Assembly (NCBI GenBank): GCA_017522945.1 | Contig: JAFWXT010000085.1 | Span: 1 to 52,787 of the forward strand | Source: Clostridia bacterium | Lineage (GTDB): Bacteria > Bacillota > Clostridia > Christensenellales > Borkfalkiaceae | Length of the DNA stretch: 52,787 nucleotides | Direction: 5' to 3' | Shown here: one piece after another, positions 50,021 to 52,787 of the stretch | How positions within the stretch are numbered: position 1 is the stretch's first letter | Layout: every line of letters begins with the position of its first letter | The notes under the pieces: model-generated | Seen by the model: the letters and a program-made list of their open reading frames with translations, nothing else | What the model was told of the DNA's origin: nothing | The model's database searches: none | Program-made: the position numbers and the translations under genes

Positions 50021-50956
50021 ATGAGTAGTTTTGAAAACCTTAGAATTGTAGACAACTTTTATCAAACGTCGCTTTATTTTCCAATGCCAACGGTAATTAT
50101 AAGCACGCTTTGCGAAGATGGACAAACAACGTTAGGTCCATATTCTTTAGTTCAACCGTATTACGTTGCGGGTAAAGATTTTTATGCAATGTTACTTTCT
50201 TGCAGAAACTCTTCAAACACAGCGCAAAACATTTTAAGAAACGGTAAATGCACTTTAAACTTTATTGATGATAAGCCTTCAACCTTTAAAGAAGCAGTTA
50301 AGCTTTCTTGGCCGGGTGATAAACCTTCCGAAAAAATGCCAAGATGTAACTTTAAGCTTGAAAAAAGTATGATTGAAGAAGAAACGGGCGAACAAAGACC
50401 TATGGTTTTAACCGACGCTATTCAAGCAATCGAATGTACTTGGGTGCGCGAACTTGACGGCGCGCAAAACGACAAGGCGGGCGAACTTAACGGTTATGAA
50501 GGACCTTACCACGATTTTAACGGTATTACAAGCAAATTCGGCGCGCATTTTATTCTTCGCGTTGACAAAATCCTTATGAAGAAAAAATATAGTGATGCTA
50601 TTATTAACGGCGTTAAGGCTAGTGATTTCCCACCGCTTCCCGTTGACTACGGCTACCGTGATTCTAAAAACTTTTGGTATCACCGTAAAAGAAGAATGAG
50701 AGCCGAGCTTTTACAAATGCGCCAAGCATCGCTTGAATCGGTGCGTTACGCTGCCGATAGAGCAGACGACGTTGTTAAATTTACCGACGACGCTTTAAAA
50801 ACCGTTTTAGGCGTTCCAAGGGTATTTTTACCATTAGTTCTTCGTGGTTGCGTTGACTGGGCAAAGGAAAACAACGTTCAACTTATTACTGCCGAGCACA
50901 TGCAAATTATTAACGATAAGCGCGCTAAAGAAAAAGAAAAGAAAAACAAAAAGTAA
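50021..50956 (+). CDS. Flavin reductase-like split-barrel protein with PCP_red-type C-terminal helices
   Basis: This 311-residue protein starts with an FMN-binding split-barrel resembling flavin reductases (PMPTVIISTLCEDGQTTLGP, LLSCRNSSNTAQNILRNGKC). The last part (about 260-300: VPRVFLPLVLRGCVDWAKEN, LITAEHMQIIND) resembles the PCP_red helical domain found at the end of light-independent protochlorophyllide reductase subunits and in some other proteins. GGAGGAAGAT precedes the ATG. In the 133-base gap before it lies a small hairpin (gtttagctcgctaaac). Function is likely flavin- or redox-linked, with the preceding genes; substrate unknown. Confidence 0.77.
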   Translation: MSSFENLRIVDNFYQTSLYFPMPTVIISTLCEDGQTTLGPYSLVQPYYVAGKDFYAMLLSCRNSSNTAQNILRNGKCTLNFIDDKPSTFKEAVKLSWPGDKPSEKMPRCNFKLEKSMIEEETGEQRPMVLTDAIQAIECTWVRELDGAQNDKAGELNGYEGPYHDFNGITSKFGAHFILRVDKILMKKKYSDAIINGVKASDFPPLPVDYGYRDSKNFWYHRKRRMRAELLQMRQASLESVRYAADRADDVVKFTDDALKTVLGVPRVFLPLVLRGCVDWAKENNVQLITAEHMQIINDKRAKEKEKKNKK

Positions 50957-50975
50957 TTAAAACAAATTAAAAATA

Positions 50976-51015
50976 AAAACGATTTGTAGCCGTGTGACTT
51001 GCAAATCGTTTTTTT
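50976..51015 (+). terminator. Terminator after the flavin reductase-like gene
   Basis: AAAACGATTTG pairs with CAAATCGTTTT around a 15-base loop, followed by T. Confidence 0.9.
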
Positions 51016-51050
51016 ATGCTCTTTTTTAAATAATTTTTTATAAAAACCAC

Positions 51051-51089
51051 TTGACAACGGGTTAAATATATGATATCATTATGATATCA
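51051..51089 (+). promoter_or_regulatory. Promoter and twin-palindrome operator of the SPFH-RHH operon
   Basis: TTGACA (51051-51056) and TATCAT (51074-51079) are 17 bases apart. Two identical palindromes TGATATCA (51071-51078 and 51082-51089) lie over and after the -10 box, 11 bases centre to centre, one helical turn. That is the spacing ribbon-helix-helix repressors use, and such a protein is encoded at the end of this operon. Autoregulation is inferred. Confidence 0.65.
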
Positions 51090-51116
51090 AAATAATGTTA
51101 TTATTTGGAGGAAATT

Positions 51117-52145
51117 ATGGAAGAAAAAATTTTAAGAACTAAAAAGAACGGTATGACCGTTATGCTAACTTGCATTTTAGTTTTAATTGCAAGCATCGCC
51201 TTGGCTATATTTAGCGGAATTAAACTTGAAGCAGACGAAGACAATATTCTTTTTAACCTTTTAATGGGGCTTAGCTTTGTTATGCTTATTTGTGGCATAC
51301 TTCCACTACCTGGCTTAAAGGTTTTAAAACCAAACGAAGCTTTAGTTTTAACTTTATTTGGTAAATATATTGGCACGCTAAAAGGTGACGGTTTTTATGC
51401 AGTAAACCCATTTGCTGTTGCCTTTAACCCTGCTGCAACAACAAAACTAAAACAAAGCGGTGACGTTTCATCAACACCAGTCACAACCGTTTCTACTTCG
51501 GAAGGAACTACTACTACCGTTCAATCGGTAGATAAAAAGGTTTCGCTTAAGGTAATGACTTTAAACAATAGCCGTCAAAAAATTAACGACTGTTTAGGTA
51601 ACCCTGTTGAAATTGGTATTGCAGTTATGTGGCGTGTGGTTGATACGGCAAAAGCTGTGTTTAACGTTGATAACTACAAAGAATATTTATCACTTCAATG
51701 CGATATGGGCTTAAGAAATATTGTTCGTGCTTATCCTTACGACGTAGCTCCAAACGTTGATACTACTGGTGATGGCCTTGCAGATGATGGTAGCTTACGC
51801 GGTTCAAGCGAAATTGTTGCTCAAAAAATTAAAGAAGATATTCAAGCACGTGTTGAAGATGCAGGTATTGAAATTATTGATGCAAGAATTACCTACCTTG
51901 CTTATGCAACCGAAATCGCTTCTGTAATGCTTCAACGTCAACAAGCAGCTGCTATTATCGACGCAAGAAAGATGATAGTAGATGGCGCAGTTGGTATGGT
52001 TGAAATGGCTCTTGATAGATTAAGCGAAAATCAAGTTGTTACTTTAGATGAAGAAAGAAAAGCACAAATGGTTTCAAATCTTTTAGTTGTACTTTGCGGT
52101 AACCGTGATGCTCAACCTATTGTAAATTCGGGTAGTTTGTATTGA
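51117..52145 (+). CDS. SPFH/band-7 domain membrane protein
   Basis: This 342-residue protein has two transmembrane segments near the N-terminus (about 12-33 and 44-63) and an SPFH domain from about 68 (LKPNEALVLTLFGKYIGTLK, VMWRVVDTAKAVFNVDNYKE). The C-terminal half is helical (RVEDAGIEIIDARITYLAYA, MLQRQQAAAIIDARKMIVDG). I use the ATG at 51117; the in-frame TTG at 51105 overlaps the GGAGGAA ribosome-binding site. It is a different SPFH type from the YdjI-like one at 7.5 kb. SPFH proteins organise membrane microdomains and often hold proteases. It is followed directly by the RHH gene. Confidence 0.9.
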   Translation: MEEKILRTKKNGMTVMLTCILVLIASIALAIFSGIKLEADEDNILFNLLMGLSFVMLICGILPLPGLKVLKPNEALVLTLFGKYIGTLKGDGFYAVNPFAVAFNPAATTKLKQSGDVSSTPVTTVSTSEGTTTTVQSVDKKVSLKVMTLNNSRQKINDCLGNPVEIGIAVMWRVVDTAKAVFNVDNYKEYLSLQCDMGLRNIVRAYPYDVAPNVDTTGDGLADDGSLRGSSEIVAQKIKEDIQARVEDAGIEIIDARITYLAYATEIASVMLQRQQAAAIIDARKMIVDGAVGMVEMALDRLSENQVVTLDEERKAQMVSNLLVVLCGNRDAQPIVNSGSLY

Positions 52146-52147
52146 TT

Positions 52148-52333
52148 ATGGAAAACGAAAAGAAACAACTTCCGCTTCGATTAAGCAAAAAACTTTATAA
52201 TGAACTTTGCGCTTGGGCAGAAGATGATTTTAGATCGCTTAACGGGCAAATAGAGTATTTGCTTACCGAATGCGTTAAAAAGCGCGGGAAAAAACTAAAG
52301 GATAAAAACTTAAAAAATAAAGAAGAATTATAA
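52148..52333 (+). CDS. Arc-like ribbon-helix-helix DNA-binding protein
   Basis: This 61-residue protein fits the Arc/MetJ-type ribbon-helix-helix fold: strand KQLPLRLSKKLYNEL, then helices through DDFRSLNGQIEYLLTECVKK and a basic tail. The ATG at 52148 starts two bases after the SPFH stop codon (a TTG at 52142 is the alternative), so the pair is coupled. It is the likely repressor of its own operon through the twin palindromes at 51071-51089. Confidence 0.82.
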   Translation: MENEKKQLPLRLSKKLYNELCAWAEDDFRSLNGQIEYLLTECVKKRGKKLKDKNLKNKEEL

Positions 52334-52594
52334 AAGTGTGGCTATAACATCGTTAACGTGGTTTTAGAGGGCACACAAGTTAATGGCGAAACGGTGTATA
52401 GATCATACGGCAAGGGCATAATGCAATCCACCTTTACAAACGGCATAACGGGCGAAGCTGTAAAGCTAACCACCGCACAAATCTATTGGCCGGTGTACGG
52501 CACAACTATTCACGGTGTAGGCTTAACCCCTAAGCTCGATAGCAGAATACTTGCGACCGTAGGCGATCCAATCGAATACGCCCAAACCTTATAA
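52334..52594 (+). pseudogene. C-terminal remnant of a peptidase S41-type protease
   Basis: The reading frame that follows the RHH stop codon without interruption reads CGYNIVNVVLEGTQVNGETV and then YGKGIMQSTFTNGITGEAVK, LTTAQIYWPV and IHGVGLTPKL. These match the end of C-terminal-processing (S41) peptidases. The catalytic core is missing and no ribosome-binding site precedes it. It is a relic, probably left by a rearrangement near the adjacent IS. Confidence 0.7.
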
Positions 52595-52605
52595 AACAAA
52601 AAAAT

Positions 52606-52645
52606 AAAAGGTATGTAATCAAACCATTACATACCTTTTTGTTTT
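52606..52645 (+). terminator. Terminator after the S41 remnant
   Basis: AAAAGGTATGTAAT pairs with ATTACATACCTTTT around a six-base loop and ends in T. It is the natural end of the original peptidase gene and stops four bases before the IS tip. Confidence 0.9.
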
Positions 52646-52691
52646 TAAAGGTGAATTATACTATCAAGTGCAACACCTAAAAAAAGAATGA

Positions 52692-52782
52692 CAGTTCATA
52701 TAAATCTATGGTAAAATATAATAACCACAAAACAAATTACCAAGGAGAAATATATGAACTGCTATCATCATTTTACCATAGA
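52692..52782 (+). promoter_or_regulatory. IS leader with two interleaved inverted repeats over the transposase start
   Basis: Arm A (cagttcatata, 52692-52702) is complementary to 52751-52761, which contains the transposase ATG. Arm B (tctatggtaaaat, 52705-52717) is complementary to 52770-52782, inside the coding region. The order A-B-A'-B' gives a pseudoknot or two competing folds, either of which traps the ribosome-binding site or start. A TATAAT at 52717-52722 would start the native transcript after both arms, so only read-through mRNA could fold this way. Confidence 0.6.
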
Positions 52783-52787
52783 AGAGC
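52754..52787 (+). CDS. IS30-family transposase, N-terminal fragment (cut by window edge)
   Basis: Same eleven codons as at the left end (MNCYHHFTIEE), reading off the right edge. An AAGGAG ribosome-binding site lies seven bases upstream. Confidence 0.65.
   Translation, partial: MNCYHHFTIEE

Larger units (their letters stand above)
52650..52787 (+). mobile_element. IS30-like element, 5' end (right copy)
   Basis: Exact inverted copy of 1-138. The tip at 52650 is followed by a leader and the transposase start. The neighbouring sequence differs from that next to the left copy, so these are either two copies of the IS in opposite orientation or two joins to one collapsed repeat in the assembly. 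Confidence 0.8.

Overview
The window looks like one contig from an AT-rich, Gram-positive-type anaerobe, most likely an uncultured gut member of the Clostridia. The basis is low G+C, A-rich ribosome-binding sites, TTGACA/TATAAT promoters with 17-base spacers, a SigH-like sigma factor, a CwlD-type amidase, an LL-diaminopimelate (dapF-dapL) lysine/peptidoglycan route, a V/A-type ATPase operon, and InlB-type repeat and DUF6273-like proteins. No rRNA, tRNA or CRISPR array was seen. Family assignments come from reading motifs; no database search was run.

Layout. Both ends are the same 138-base sequence in inverted orientation: the 5' end of an IS30-like element with the first 11 codons of its transposase, reading outwards. 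Positions 0.2-7.1 kb hold a SipW-type secreted protein (minus strand), glyA, a ZIP metal transporter, a 640-base repeat-rich gap, an unnamed FETNSSSTHS-motif gene coupled to a radical SAM gene, and a GH25 lysozyme. Positions 7.4-25.6 kb hold the most unusual part, described below. A minus-strand cysteine desulfidase-family gene follows. The V/A-type ATPase operon (H-I-K-E-C-F-A-B-D) fills 27.2-35.8 kb. A membrane protein with an InlB-type repeat comes next, then a cluster of DnaA-box-like sites in front of a CwlD-type amidase. The housekeeping run mrnC-rlmB-sigH-dnaX-ebfC-recR follows, then dapF-dapL, a minus-strand FlaR-like kinase, an acyltransferase-like / acyl-CoA synthetase / flavin reductase-like trio, and an SPFH-ribbon-helix-helix operon ending in a peptidase S41 remnant beside the IS.

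The 7.4-25.6 kb locus reads as a membrane-remodelling and sensing system. In order it encodes an SPFH (YdjI-like) protein, a small helical protein, two coiled-coil proteins that look like ESCRT-III/PspA subunits, an AAA+ ATPase built like eukaryotic/archaeal Vps4 (MIT-like helices, linker, Vps4-type AAA), a zinc-ribbon trypsin-like protease, a 1588-residue zinc-ribbon/TIR/transmembrane/glycine-rich protein, a short BrxL-like AAA+ ATPase, a Sfp-type phosphopantetheinyl transferase, and an 1828-residue zinc-ribbon/TIR protein with six DUF6273-like domains. The second ESCRT-III-like protein ends in a segment resembling a MIT-interacting motif, right before the MIT-bearing ATPase. Three proteins share an N-terminal zinc ribbon, which suggests a common docking partner. 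I infer an envelope-stress or anti-phage role in which SPFH and ESCRT-III-like scaffolds are remodelled by the Vps4-like ATPase and TIR proteins act as sensors or effectors. That role is a hypothesis; gene content and domain order are what the sequence shows.
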